Shown piece after piece: positions 11,632 through 22,560 of a DNA stretch of 64,000 bases. The first letter of the stretch is position 1. Every line of letters begins with the position of its first letter. The translations under genes were made by a program, and so were the position numbers. The stretch is taken from assembly GCA_012931725.1 (NCBI GenBank), contig CM022946.1:73274269-73338268 (forward strand), read 5' to 3'. The notes under the pieces are model-generated. The model made no database searches, was not told where the DNA came from, and saw only the letters and a list, made by a program, of their open reading frames with translations. This DNA comes from Litsea cubeba. Taxonomy: Eukaryota > Streptophyta > Magnoliopsida > Laurales > Lauraceae.

Positions 11632-12546
11632 AAGGCAATCAAAGGGCAAGCTCTAGCGGACTTCCTCGCAGAGCATCCATTGCCTAAAGATTCCCCACTC
11701 AGAGATGATCTCCCAGACGAACCAGTCTACAATGTGGAGACTTTCTCACAAAGTGCCTCCTGGGACATGTACTTTGACGGTGCAACCAGGACAAATGGAA
11801 AAAGACAGCTGATCTCGGGAGTTGGCATCCTCTTTGTTAGCCCCGACAAATACATGATTCCACACACTTTCTCGCTACTCGAACCATGCACAAACAATGC
11901 AGCTGAATATCAAGCTCTGATCCTAGGATTGGAACTCGCCATCAAATCCGGTATCACCATGCTGGAAGTCTTTGGAGACTCTCAACTGATCGTCAACCAG
12001 ATGAATCAGAAATTTGAAGTCAGGAAGCCAGATCTGCTGCCTTACTACAACAAGGCACAATCGCTTCTGCAAAAGTTTGACATCTGTCACATCACCCACA
12101 TTCGTAGAGGTGAAAACATACGTGCAGATGCCTTAGCTGGACTTGCTGCATCTATGGCAATCCAGGAAGGGAAAAACATGCAAATCACAGTGTGCGAAAG
12201 AAGAATACTTCCTCCTCTTAACACACATCAAGAAGTTGCCGAATGCCACCAAGTGGTTGGAAGTCGGATTTCAATCCTTCAAACTTCAATCGGTGACTGG
12301 AGGGATCCGTTCATTGATTACATTATGTTCGGAATCCTACCTGAAGATCCAAAAGAACGGGTAAGCATCCAAAGGCAAACCCCAAGCTTTCATTTGGATA
12401 TTCCTTCAAAAATCCTTTACAGGAAATCCTTGAACGGAGTACTTCTATGCTGCTTGTCAAACAAGAGGCTGAAGAAACACTCAAAGAAGTTCATGCTGGT
12501 CTTTGCGGAGCTCATCAGGCTGGTCCCAAGCTCTATGATCAGATAA
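11632..12546 (+). pseudogene. pol: Second (archaeal-type) RNase H, copy 1
   Basis: A second RNase H after the first: FDGATRTNGKR supplies the first acidic residue, NNAAEYQALILGLELA the glutamate, VFGDSQLIVNQ and RADALAGLA the later aspartates. Dual RNase H is the marker of the Tat lineage. The frame fails near 12440, before integrase. This segment also contains the linker to integrase, including ITVCERRILPPL. Confidence 0.85.
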
Positions 12547-13151
12547 AAAGATTAGGTTATTACTGGCCTACCATGGTAGCTGACGCAATGCAATTTGCTA
12601 AGCACTGCCAACAATGCCAAGTTCATGGAGATCACATTCACATGCCTCCAGAATGGCTGCATCCTACAGCGATTTCATGGCCTTTCGAAGCCTGGGGTAT
12701 GGACATCATAGGTCCTATTTCTCCCCCTTCGAGCAAAGGTCATCACTTCATCTTCGCCACTACGGATTATTTCTCCAAGTGGTCAGAAGCATTTGCGTTC
12801 GACGAAATGAAGACCTCATCAGTCCTTCAGTTCCTGCGCACCAACATCATTTGTCGTTTCGGCATACCCAAAAGATTCGTCCATGATAACGGACCACAAT
12901 TCCGGGATCATCGATTCTATAGGTTCTGCGACAAATACAAAATCTAAAGCTGTCCTTCAACTCCATACAATCCGACAGCAAACGGATTAGCAGAAGCTAA
13001 CAAGACACTCTGTAAAATCCTCAAAAAAATCGTCTCTAGTCACAAAAGAGACTGGAGCGACAAACTGTCTGAAGCTTTGTGGGCCTATCGAACCACCATT
13101 CGAGGACCAACCTATAGCACACCATTCTCCTTGGTCTATGGATGCGAAGCT
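12447..13151 (+). pseudogene. pol: Integrase N-terminal and core, copy 1
   Basis: Integrase inserts cDNA into the genome. The HHCC zinc finger is readable (HAGLCGAH, later CQQCQ), then the core Asp in WGMDIIGP and the second Asp in VHDNGPQF. The third acid, Glu, is in GLAEA after a TAA at 12945 (CAA in copy 2). Copia-1 interrupts the domain after YGCEA; the 5-base target site AAGCT is 13147-13151. Confidence 0.88.
13147..13151. repeat. Left target-site duplication of copia-1 (AAGCT)
   Basis: AAGCT here and at 22157-22161 flank copia-1 exactly. The reversed uninterrupted site in copy 2 (near 35571) has a single copy, confirming a 5-bp duplication. Confidence 0.95.
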
Positions 13152-14191
13152 TGTTAGTTTTATAGACTCAATCCAGTAGATGATATAATAAATTAATTAA
13201 TTTCTTTATTTATCAGTATATTCATGCTTTCCTTTCATGAGATGAATGGTGATTTATTATATACCTGCACATAACCAATACGAATGACATAATGGTTCAT
13301 GAGATGAACCGGGGTCCACAAGTATATTAGATGTAACACATGTGTATGGATGAGATCCACATACGGGAGACATGTGTGACAAATCTTATACTTAAATATC
13401 TTCACAACCAGTGATGAGACTGGACATCTCATACTGACAAGGTTGCAGTACTTTGATCACTATGAGATAGTGTGACTTGTCTCGATCATCAGAATGGAAG
13501 ATTCTGGATCATAGTGCTGGTACATTGGATGTATTGAAGGACCATGAGAAGCACCTTATAAACACTGTCTTTATTTTAAGGTCTGCTCTCGTAATTCCCT
13601 AGCAATAGGCTCTCAATCCTGAGACATTAATGAACTCAAGTTTCTATCTATTCATTTGCTTTGAGTCACCAATGAGTGAGGCCAACTGTAGGTCAACACC
13701 TCGGTGATTTGGGTACATGGTAGTAGAGCTGTGGGAACATTCAATAGTCAAGAAGGAATCTATCTCTAATATCCCCTTCTGCCAATTAATGGATTTATCA
13801 TTGGTAAGTGCGCACCCATTCCGATTAAGAGTTAATTGGAAAGGTACCATTGATCATTATAATTAATTGGGGCTCAAGGATAATAAGATATGGATCTAGT
13901 TTGGAAGACAGGTCCAATTGATCCATGGATATTGATAGAGGGGTCTACTTGTGGTAATGTGGAAGTTTAGGGTCTTCTATGTAATATTCCTAAGACTGGA
14001 GTTCAATTGCATTTATATAGTGGAGTTATTTGCAATTAACTGTGGGCCCGGATTACACATGAGTTGTGGGGTCGCGTGTCCCAGTTGGAGCCAGCTTTCT
14101 AAGGAATCCCTAGTGGTCCCCACGCTAGCCCAATTATTAGAAAGTATCTAATTCTAGTAGAACTCTAAAAGGAAAGTTACTATTTCTATTT

Positions 14192-14352
14192 GAAGTGAGA
14201 CTTCTAATAGTGGTAATAGTAGACTTACTAATTTTAGTAGAAGTGAGACTTCTATTTTAATTAGAAAGGAATTAGAAAGATACTAATCATATTTGAAGTG
14301 AGACTTCTAATTATGATATGGTAAGTTACTAATTAATGGAAGTAAGACTTCT
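14192..14352. repeat. Four GAAGTGAGACTTC palindromic repeats before the TATA
   Basis: Copies begin near 14192, 14239, 14295 and 14338 (the last reads GAAGTAAGACTTC). Each is a short palindrome: AGAAGT, GAG, ACTTCT. Spacing is 43-56 bases, ending about 40 bases before the TATA position. The same set is at 21430-21590 in the 3' LTR. Possible enhancer repeats. Confidence 0.8.
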
Positions 14353-14388
14353 ATTGTAATTAGTAAAGAAGAGACAACTTGCAAAAGT

Positions 14389-14396
14389 TGTAAATA
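14389..14396 (+). promoter_or_regulatory. Copia-1 5' LTR TATA position (TGTAAATA)
   Basis: Aligns with TATAAATA at 21627-21634 in the 3' LTR. The single base change breaks the box core. Confidence 0.7.
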
Positions 14397-14920
14397 GAGG
14401 AGGGCAAGGCCTTGGACGTCCATGCATAAATCCACATTGGGATTCACGCCCAAACCTCCCTAGTGCAATAGTTGCACATGCTCTTCCTCCTCTCTCTCTT
14501 CTAGTTCTCTTTCTAGTTCCTCCCTAGAGTTCCTAGTAGTTTTCTCTTGGAGATCCCACCATCTTCTTGAGAAAAGGAGAATCTAATACGGGTCATAGCG
14601 TGGAAGATCAAGAGGTCTTGGAGATCCCTATTTGATTAGTGAAAGCGTTTCATCATCAAAGAAAGACGCAACTCCTCCATTAGAGCACAACCGAGCTCCA
14701 AAGGTATAATCCACTTCCTTGCATGTTGTAGATTATTATGGATGCTTGTTACTTGCTGTTTCTATCTTCTAGATAGATTGTATTTACTGATCATGATGAC
14801 TGAGATTGAGGACATGGATCTTGGATTGGGTTTTATAGCCTTCTGGATAGTTGATCCCTGCGTCAAGTGGGTCAAAAGTTTTTGAAACCTATCCTAGAGG
14901 CCCACCCTATTTCCAACAAT

Positions 14921-14932
14921 TGGTATCAGAGC
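14921..14932 (+). other. Primer binding site, tRNA-Met type
   Basis: TGGTATCAGAGC two bases after the 5' LTR end. It is the usual complement of the 3' end of initiator tRNA-Met in plant copia elements. Confidence 0.95.
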
Positions 14933-15184
14933 CTTACCTCATCTCTTATCATGTTAGATCAGTAAGCTTGATCTAATCTTTACATGAGATGCGAAGAGGA
15001 TAGATCAAGGGCTATGTATGGATCAGTTTGATGGTTTTGCTTGGACAATTAGTAAATCCATGTTTGGATAGTCACATAAGGGTTTAACAATGATGGAATG
15101 ATGGTAGGAAGCCATTGGAAATCTTCAGAAGAGTTTTGGAGATGGTTGGACACGAAATACAAAAACCCAACTTGCAGATTTCCG

Positions 15185-15370
15185 TCAGGCAGGTCGACCG
15201 AGCCCTATGGCAGGTCGACCGAAGACACTGAGTCCGGTCGACCGAACCCTCTAGTAGGTCGACCGAACAGACTGACATATGAGATCTCAATTTTTGTTTT
15301 TGTTTCGGGGGCGCTGCCCCCTCGACCCCCGCCGGGGGACACCCCCGGACCCCCTCTGCGTAGGGGGCAT
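15185..15370. repeat. GGTCGACC palindromes and GC-rich hairpins
   Basis: Four GGTCGACC octamers at 15192, 15213, 15236 and 15257, most followed by GA. After them, 15306-15369 is a GC-rich run able to fold on itself (GGGGGCGCTGCCCCC and CCCCCGCCGGGGG). This lies in the untranslated leader between PBS and gag. Confidence 0.8.
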
Positions 15371-16759
15371 GAATCATAGTGGTGGAAATATTTGGAATCC
15401 TGTCTTTCCATTATTGTTTGGTAACCCGACTTTTTGAGTTGCTTTACTAGTATGAGATACTAACATGCAGGTTATCATGTCCTCTCCATATGGCCCACAA
15501 GTCTTTTACTTTCTTTTATGGTTGAATGTTTATTTTTGGCAAGTTGTAAAGGGCATCATGGTTTCCTTGTTTTCCCGGTTTAGGGCAAGGCATGGTGAAA
15601 TTCCCTATGAGCCTTTTATTTCCATTAATAGATTATCATGTAAGTCTCATCGTAGAGACATAGGAATTTATGTAATTTTCTAAATTTGTAAATTCTGGCG
15701 ATGTCCGAGACTAAGAAGGAAAGTGAAGTTGGACTCCAAATCAAAGAGTTTGAAGATTGCCAAAGGTGTTTTGGAGTTTCCCAAAGAGTTTGAGGAATTC
15801 CAAAATTTTGGAAAGTCTAGAAGTCCAAGAAGTCTATTCCGCTTGGGCCATGTGGAGGAGAGGACTAGTTTCTAATTTTAGCGTTTTCTATTTATAGTTG
15901 AATGCTTTATTTAGAATGTTTCCAAATCTGATCCAAACATAGCAAGTTACTAATATTGGTCAAATCAAATTAATTTTTGGAAAGAGTTCTAATTAGTGTC
16001 GATGACCCATGAGATGGACACATTGGCAACACTAATTTAAGAAACTGGTCTTTCCTTAAAATAACTTGACTTGGAACCAATCTTAGATCATATCATGAGA
16101 TGATTTGATGATTCATATATTTATATATGTGGGCCCTAATACCTTAAAAGGAAATCCTCAATTCTAAAATATTAAGTGGGAGCGGGGCATTTAAATTGAT
16201 AAATCCCCATGGTTTTCCACCATAGGTCCATTGTAAGGAAAGTATTAGCCTCGCGCCACCAAGAGTGTGGCCGTTCCTTCGGAGGGCTTTTACTTGTCTG
16301 GTTACTAGATATGGATCTCCTATGGATAGTGTTGGTGAGACGGGGTGGGGGCTTACTCCCCTAGGAGGAGCTGCTCACAACGGTTGTCATCCAATGCTAG
16401 TTGGTGGGTCACACTTAACTAAAATAATGATGTAGTATCCCCTAGGATTTGCATCATGTATTTTAGAAACCAAAGCAAATCGGGAGTCATACATTATTTG
16501 GTATGAGATACCTAGATGATAATGAATGATGGGGATCATGGATAATTAGTCTTAATTCCAATTTTGACGAATTTTGATCCGCACCAATCCAAGGACATAC
16601 GCACTCCCCTAGGAGGCATGCCCTAAGGGATTGGGATTCCGATGTATTCTAAATTCAGTGCTTATGAGGATTCCCATATGAATTTGGTAGAATACTAAAT
16701 CCTAATGTCATTTATATTCTTTCATTGAATGTATGGTTATGTGCTTTAAATTATACAGC
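15371..16759. other. Copia-1 leader before gag, no gene
   Basis: About 1.4 kb of AT-rich sequence with only short open stretches. I see no coding domain and no strong repeat. Confidence 0.5.
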
Positions 16760-17656
16760 ATGAATTCGAATACTTTCAATCCACTTGCGACCATCCTCAA
16801 CCAGAACAAGTTGATGGGATCCAACTATATAGACTGGAAAAGGAATCTGGATATTATCTTGACATCTACAAATTGCAAATATGTCCTTCTAATACCCCCC
16901 CTTCCTGAGCCTGAGCCTGATGCACCACAGATTGTGAAAAACTTTTACACCAAGTGGACCAAAAACAATGAGATGGCCAGATGTTTTATTCAGGCATCCA
17001 TGTCTACTGTTTTGCAAGAAGAACATCAATCCTATAAGTCAGCATACGATATTATATCGAACTTAAAGGAGATGTTTGCAGACCAGATTAGGCCTGCTAG
17101 GCAGGTTGCTATAAAAGTGCTGATGGAGACAAAGATGGCTGAGGGAACCCCAGTACAAAAACATTTGTTACAAATGAAGTTTATATTGAATGAGTTAGAT
17201 GTACTGGGGATTATGATTGATACAGAATCGCAGATCGACATGATCATTCAATCACTACCGGACTCATTCAAACATTTCGAGATCAATTATAATAAATTGG
17301 AAATGACCATAGCTGAGCTGTCTCGTCAGCTGGTAGTGTTTGAGGAAATCATGAAGAAAAAATCAACTACCCTCATGACAGAAAAGTCATTTGCTAAGTC
17401 TAAACCGAAAGGCAAAGACCAGGATAGCAAGAAAAAATCAGTCATCAAAGGTCCTAAGGTGGAGCATGGTTCCACTAGTGGTGTGGCCAAGGTCAAGGGT
17501 AAGGGAGCAAAGGGAAAGTGTTTCCACTGTGGTATGACGGGACATTGGAGGAGAAATTGTCCACGATTTCTGTCAAAGGAAAAGACCTCAGGTATGATTG
17601 AGTCATTTGTTTCTGAATATAGTTTTCAACTAGTACTTCAGAATCTTGGTTTGTAG
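16760..17656 (+). CDS. gag: Copia-1 Gag with CCHC zinc knuckle
   Basis: Capsid/nucleocapsid protein. I prefer ATG 16760 (MNSNTFNPLATIL) over 16733 because it matches the usual copia Gag start, followed by GSNYIDWKRNLDIIL. The middle (VQKHLLQMKFILNEL, IIQSLPDSFKHF) is the UBN2-type capsid core. A Lys-rich stretch leads to the knuckle CFHCGMTGHWRRNC (about 17517-17558), C-x2-C-x4-H-x4-C. About 299 residues. It is the only intact gene of the element; it stops at 17656 where protease should continue. Confidence 0.88.
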   Translation: MNSNTFNPLATILNQNKLMGSNYIDWKRNLDIILTSTNCKYVLLIPPLPEPEPDAPQIVKNFYTKWTKNNEMARCFIQASMSTVLQEEHQSYKSAYDIISNLKEMFADQIRPARQVAIKVLMETKMAEGTPVQKHLLQMKFILNELDVLGIMIDTESQIDMIIQSLPDSFKHFEINYNKLEMTIAELSRQLVVFEEIMKKKSTTLMTEKSFAKSKPKGKDQDSKKKSVIKGPKVEHGSTSGVAKVKGKGAKGKCFHCGMTGHWRRNCPRFLSKEKTSGMIESFVSEYSFQLVLQNLGL

Positions 17657-20375
17657 ACTTTGGTGCAACTAATTACATCAGTAATATGTTGTAGGAGTTA
17701 CAGGTAACCAGGAGGATTAATGACGGAGAAATCAGTATTAACCTGGGATCGGAAGCCAAGGCAGAAGCAGTGTCAGTAGGAGTAGTAACTTAGTTATTTT
17801 TCAGATATTAAGTTGATTTTGTCAGATACATTATATGTACCGTTTTAAGACGGAATTTTAATTTCTAGTATGATGAATAAGAGTTATTCAGTTACTTTTG
17901 GTAATTAAATCGTCTTAAAGAGGAGCGGTACTCTTATATATTCTGACAAGGTAATCAATGGCTTTCATTTGTTAACTCCCACAATGTATGAGATACATGA
18001 CGCTGATGCTAATAATAGACCATCATTAAAGAGGTAGTCACCTTCATCTAATCCAACAAACTTTGGCACCTAAGAGGCTAGGTCATATAAACCTAAACAG
18101 GATTGACAGGCTAGTGAAAGATGGTATCTTGCCTTCATTGGTGGTAGAATCAATGCCTATCTGCAAATCCTAAATTAAAAGGCAAAATGACCAAAAGACC
18201 CTTATTCATTTAAGGGTAGTAGGGCCAAAGATTTATTGGAGTTAGTGTTTACTGATATATGGACCCATAATATTAGAGAGAGAGATTGATACGAGTATTT
18301 CATCACTTTCACCGATGATTACTCGAGATATGGATACATATACCTTATGCACCGCAAGTCCGAGTTTTTTTGAATAGTTCAAAGAGTTTCGAGCGGAAGC
18401 GGAAAAGCAATTAGGTAAAAGTATAAATACTCTTCGATAAGATCGATAAGGCGAATATCTCTCCGCTAATTTTATGGGATACTTATCAGAAAATGGGATT
18501 TGATCCCAATAGTCTGCTCCTGGTTTGCCTCAACAGAACAGAGTAGTAAAAAGAAGGAACAAGACTCTTTTAGATATGATCAAGTCTATGATTGAGTTTC
18601 TAGGATTACCTATATTTTGGGATATGGAAACTGAAATATATATACTAAACCTCATTCCTTCTAAGTCTATACTTGAGACTCCCAGGGAGTTATGGACAGG
18701 GCGAAAGCCTAGTCTACAACGTTTTTAGGGTTGTCTGGCACACGTGCTGAAAGATAAGACGGATTAGTTGGAATCGAAGTTGGAAGTATATATGTTTATA
18801 TTCTATCCCAAAAAGGAACTAAAGGTTGGTTGCTCTATAATCCCAGAGAGCAAAAGTGCTTCACAGCACCAATGCGGTTTTCTGGAGGGAGATTATAAGA
18901 TTAACTGGAAATCTTTAGAAATGGTTATCTTGGAAGAAATTCAAGAAAGAACAATTCCAAATCCAAGAATAACCAAACTTTGAGAAAATCCGCCCATATT
19001 TGACCCAGTAGTTACACCAGTGCCTTGTCGTAGTGGGAGTATTGTCAGGACCCTTGACAAGTTCTCGGTCTAGGGAAAGTCTTACAAGGCAATCCCAGTG
19101 TAACCGGAACAAGATCCTTATAACTATGATAAAGCAGTTAATGACATAGTTTTGGGACGTTGGTTAGATGCTATGAAAGCTGAGGTGGAGTCTTTGTACT
19201 CTAATCAGGTCTGGATACTTGTGGGCTTGCCTGCCAATAGCAAACCTATTGGCAAGTGAGTCTACAAAAGAAAAAGAGAGCCAGATGGAAGAGTTCCATC
19301 TAGATGCTCTTATCCATTGCGGTTCATCTCGGTGACGAGATTTGGCAAATGGATATCAAGACAGCGTCTCAAGACGGGAATCTTGAGGAAAACATCTATA
19401 TGATGTAACCAGATGGTTCTATAGCTAATAACCAAGTGTGAAGAGTTTGCAGGATGCATAAGTCCATTTATGGATTCAAGCAAATATCCCGAAACAGGAA
19501 CATCCGTATTGATTAAGGAAATCAAGTCACTTGATTTTATCTGAATCCGGATAAGTCATGTGTAAATGAAAAGTCAAGAACGCATGGTAGTTTTTCTGGT
19601 ATTATATGTCGACGACATCCTTCTCCTATGGAGTGATATAGGGATATCGTCAACAGTAAAAGTTTTGGTTGGCTAAGACTTTTTTTTATAATAAAGGACT
19701 TTGGAAAAGCCAGGTACATCCTAGGAATCAATTTCCATTGAGACCGGAAAAATAGGATGATAGGCTTATCCCAATGATGTGTACATAGATAAGGTTCTGG
19801 TACGGTAAGCTATGCTTTGTAGTAGACCGGATATCTATCACGCAGTACGCCTAGTCAGCAGATATAAAGTCTAGCCCAGGTCTTTATCATTGACTGCTGT
19901 ACGATGTGTTCTCAAATACTTGAGAAGGACTAGAGATCACATGTTGAGTTATAGCAGTAATGAGTTGATTCCAGTCGGTTACATAGATACTGACTTCTAG
20001 TCAGATTAGGATTCCAGGAAATCAATTTCTGGGTATGTGCTTATGTTTTAGCAGCTTGAGAAGTAGCTAAGGTAGCAGATTGACTCAAAAGATTCCTTAT
20101 GGAACTTGGAGTGGTATTTTTGGCAAGACAGCCAATCACAGTTTACTGTGATGACAGCAGGGCAGTCATTAAGTCCAAATAACCCAAGAGCCAAAAAGTA
20201 TGTACAGAGGAAGAAATACATGGTCAGATAGATTTTGCAGAGAGGTAATGTACGATCACCAAGATAGCCTCTGTAAACAATCTAGTAGATCCATTTACTA
20301 AGCCTTTGACTACCAAAGTCTTTGAGCTATATGTAAAAGGGATGTGCATGAGATGCAACTCTAACTGGCATTGAG
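17600..20375 (+). pseudogene. pol: Copia-1 pol remnant (PR-INT-RT-RH)
   Basis: Readable islands in shifting frames: the protease site as VDFGATNYIS (about 17655-17685), where the usual D-S-G reads D-F-G and a stop follows; GAG-pre-integrase near 18065-18100; integrase VFTDIW and FITFTDDYSRYGY (about 18250-18335); RT from about 19140 with YVDDILL (about 19603-19623); RNase H near 19990-20180. Many stops and indels. The loss of the protease catalytic Ser and scattered frameshifts make trans complementation necessary. Confidence 0.85.
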
Positions 20376-20389
20376 CCCAAGTGGGAGAT
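20376..20389 (+). other. Copia-1 polypurine tract
   Basis: CCCAAGTGGGAGAT directly before the 3' LTR TGTTAG. The tract and LTR start lie in a loop closed by CTGGCATTGAG (20365-20375) and CTCAATCCAG (20405-20414), ten pairs with one bulge. Confidence 0.85.
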
Positions 20390-22156
20390 TGTTAGTTTTA
20401 TGGACTCAATCCAGTAGATGATATAATAAATTAATTAATTTCTTTATTTATCAGTATATTCATGCTTTCCTTTCATGAGATGAATGGTGATTTATTATAT
20501 ACTTGCACATAACCAATACGAATGACATAATGGTTCATGAGATGAACCGGGGTCCACAAGTATATTAGATGTAACACATGTGTATGGATGAGATCCACAT
20601 ACGGGAGACATGTGTGACAAATCTTATACTTAAATATCTTCACAACCAGTGATGAGACTGGACATCTCATACTGACAAGGTTGCAGTACTTTGATCACTA
20701 TGAGATAGTGTGACTTGTCTCGATCATCAGAATGGAAGATTCTGGATCATAGTGCTGGTACATTGGATGTATTGAAGGACCATGAGAAGCACCTTATAAA
20801 CACTGTCTTTATTTTAAGGTCTGCTCTCGTAATTCCCTAGCAATAGGCTCTCAATCCTGAGACATTAATGAACTCAAGTTTCTATCTATTCATTTGCTTT
20901 GAGTCACCAATGAGTGAGGCCAACTGTAGGTCAACACCTCGGTGATTTGGGTACATGGTAGTAGAGCTGTGGGAACATTCAATAGTCAAGAAGGAATCTA
21001 TCTCTAATATCCCCTTCTGCCAATTAATGGATTTATCATTGGTAAGTGCGCACCCATTCCGATTAAGAGTTAATTGGAAAGGTACCATTGATCATTATAA
21101 TTAATTGGGGCTCAAGGATAATAAGATATGGATCTAGTTTGGAAGACAGGTCCAATTGATCCATGGATATTGATAGAGGGGTCTACTTGTGGTAATGTGG
21201 AAGTTTAGGGTCTTCTATGTAATATTCCTAAGACTGGAGTTCAATTGCATTTATATAGTGGAGTTATTTGCAATTAACTGTGGGCCCGGATTACACATGA
21301 GTTGTGGGGTCGCGTGTCCCAGTTGGAGCCAGCTTTCTAAGGAATCCCTAGTGGTCCCCACGCTAGCCCAATTATTAGAAAGTATCTAATTCTAGTAGAA
21401 CTCTAAAAGGAAAGTTACTATTTCTATTTGAAGTGAGACTTCTAATAGTGGTAATAGTAGACTTACTAATTTTAGTAGAAGTGAGACTTCTATTTTAATT
21501 AGAAAGGAATTAGAAAGATACTAATCATATTTGAAGTGAGACTTCTAATTATGATATGGTAAGTTACTAATTAATGGAAGTAAGACTTCTATTGTAATTA
21601 GTAAAGAAGAGACAACTTGCAAAAGTTATAAATAGAGGAGGGCAAGGCCTTGGACGTCCATGCATAAATCCACATTGGGATTCACGCCCAAGCCTCCCTA
21701 GTGCAATAGTTGCACATGCTCTTCCTCCTCTCTCTCTTCTAGTTCTCTTTCTAGTTCCTCCCTAGAGTTCCTAGTAGTTTTCTCTTGGAGATCCCACCAT
21801 CTTCTTGAGAAAAGGAGAATCTAATACGGGTCATAGCGGGGAAGATCAAGAGGTCTTGGAGATCCCTATTTGATTAGTGAAAGCGTTTCATCATCAAAGA
21901 AAGACGCAACTCCTCCATTAGAGCACAACCGAGCTCCAAAGGTATAATCCACTTCCTTGCATGTTGTAGATTATTATGGATGCTTGTTACTTGCTGTTTC
22001 TATCTTCTAGATAGATTGTATTTACTGATCATGATGACTGAGATTGAGGACATGGATCTTGGATTGGGTTTTATAGCCTTCTGGATAGTTGATCCCTGCG
22101 TCAAGTGGGTTAAAAGTTTTTGAAACCTATCCTAGAGGCCCACCCTATTTCCAACA
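20390..22156 (+). mobile_element. Copia-1 3' LTR
   Basis: Same 1767-base length and ends as the 5' LTR. Contains the intact TATAAATA (21627-21634) and the four GAAGTGAGACTTC-type repeats. Followed by the AAGCT duplication (22157-22161). Confidence 0.95.
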
Positions 22157-22161
22157 AAGCT

Positions 22162-22560
22162 GTCGTGCCCTTGGAAGTACAAATTCCTTCCTTGAGGGTA
22201 TCTTTGTAAAATGACATGACTCAAGAAAGCAATGTCAAATTGCGACTCCATGAGTTGGACAATCTCGATGAGAGACGGCTCGAAGCTCAACAAAACATTG
22301 AACTTTACCAAGCACGCATGGCAGGATCTTTCGACAAAAAGGTCAGGCAACGTGCCTACAAAAAGGGTGACTTGGTTCTTGCGGTAAAAGGACCAATGGT
22401 CTTCGCTCACAAGTCCAAAGGCAAATTTGAGCCAAAATGGGAGGGACCCTACGTCATCGATAAGGTTTTCTCCAACGGCGCATACGCACTCCTAAACATG
22501 GAAGGTGACAGATGTATGATGCCCATCAACGACAAGTTCTTAAAGCGGTACTACCCTTGA
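22162..22560 (+). pseudogene. pol: Integrase C-terminal end, copy 1, after copia-1
   Basis: Continuation of the domain cut at 13151. Readable are LRLHELDNLDERR, RVRQRAYKKGD-like sequence and GKFEPKWEGPY (about 22421-22453), the usual small-barrel tail of plant gypsy integrases. Ends FLKRYYP at a TGA (22558-22560). An in-frame stop near 22209 separates it from the upstream part. Confidence 0.85.

Larger units (their letters stand above)
13152..14918 (+). mobile_element. Copia-1 5' LTR
   Basis: Starts TGTTAG, ends CCAACA, same length as the 3' LTR. It differs from it at a few positions, including within the TATA box (TGTAAATA at 14389-14396 here against TATAAATA at 21627-21634). The 5' promoter may therefore be weakened. 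Confidence 0.95.
13152..22156 (+). mobile_element. Copia-1, complete Ty1/copia element, 9.0 kb
   Basis: Two 1767-base LTRs (13152-14918, 20390-22156) starting TGTTAG and ending CCAACA, a tRNA-Met-type PBS, a PPT, one open gag and a decayed protease-integrase-RT-RNase H. By eye I count six substitutions between the LTRs, so the insertion is recent, yet pol is full of stops and frameshifts. Such an element would need enzymes supplied in trans. The copia order with integrase before RT is visible in the remains. Confidence 0.93.

Noticed and set aside
15084..15411. Overlapping ORFs around the GGTCGACC and GC-rich block of copia-1
   Set aside because: Open on both strands because of composition and repeats; they lie in the untranslated leader.
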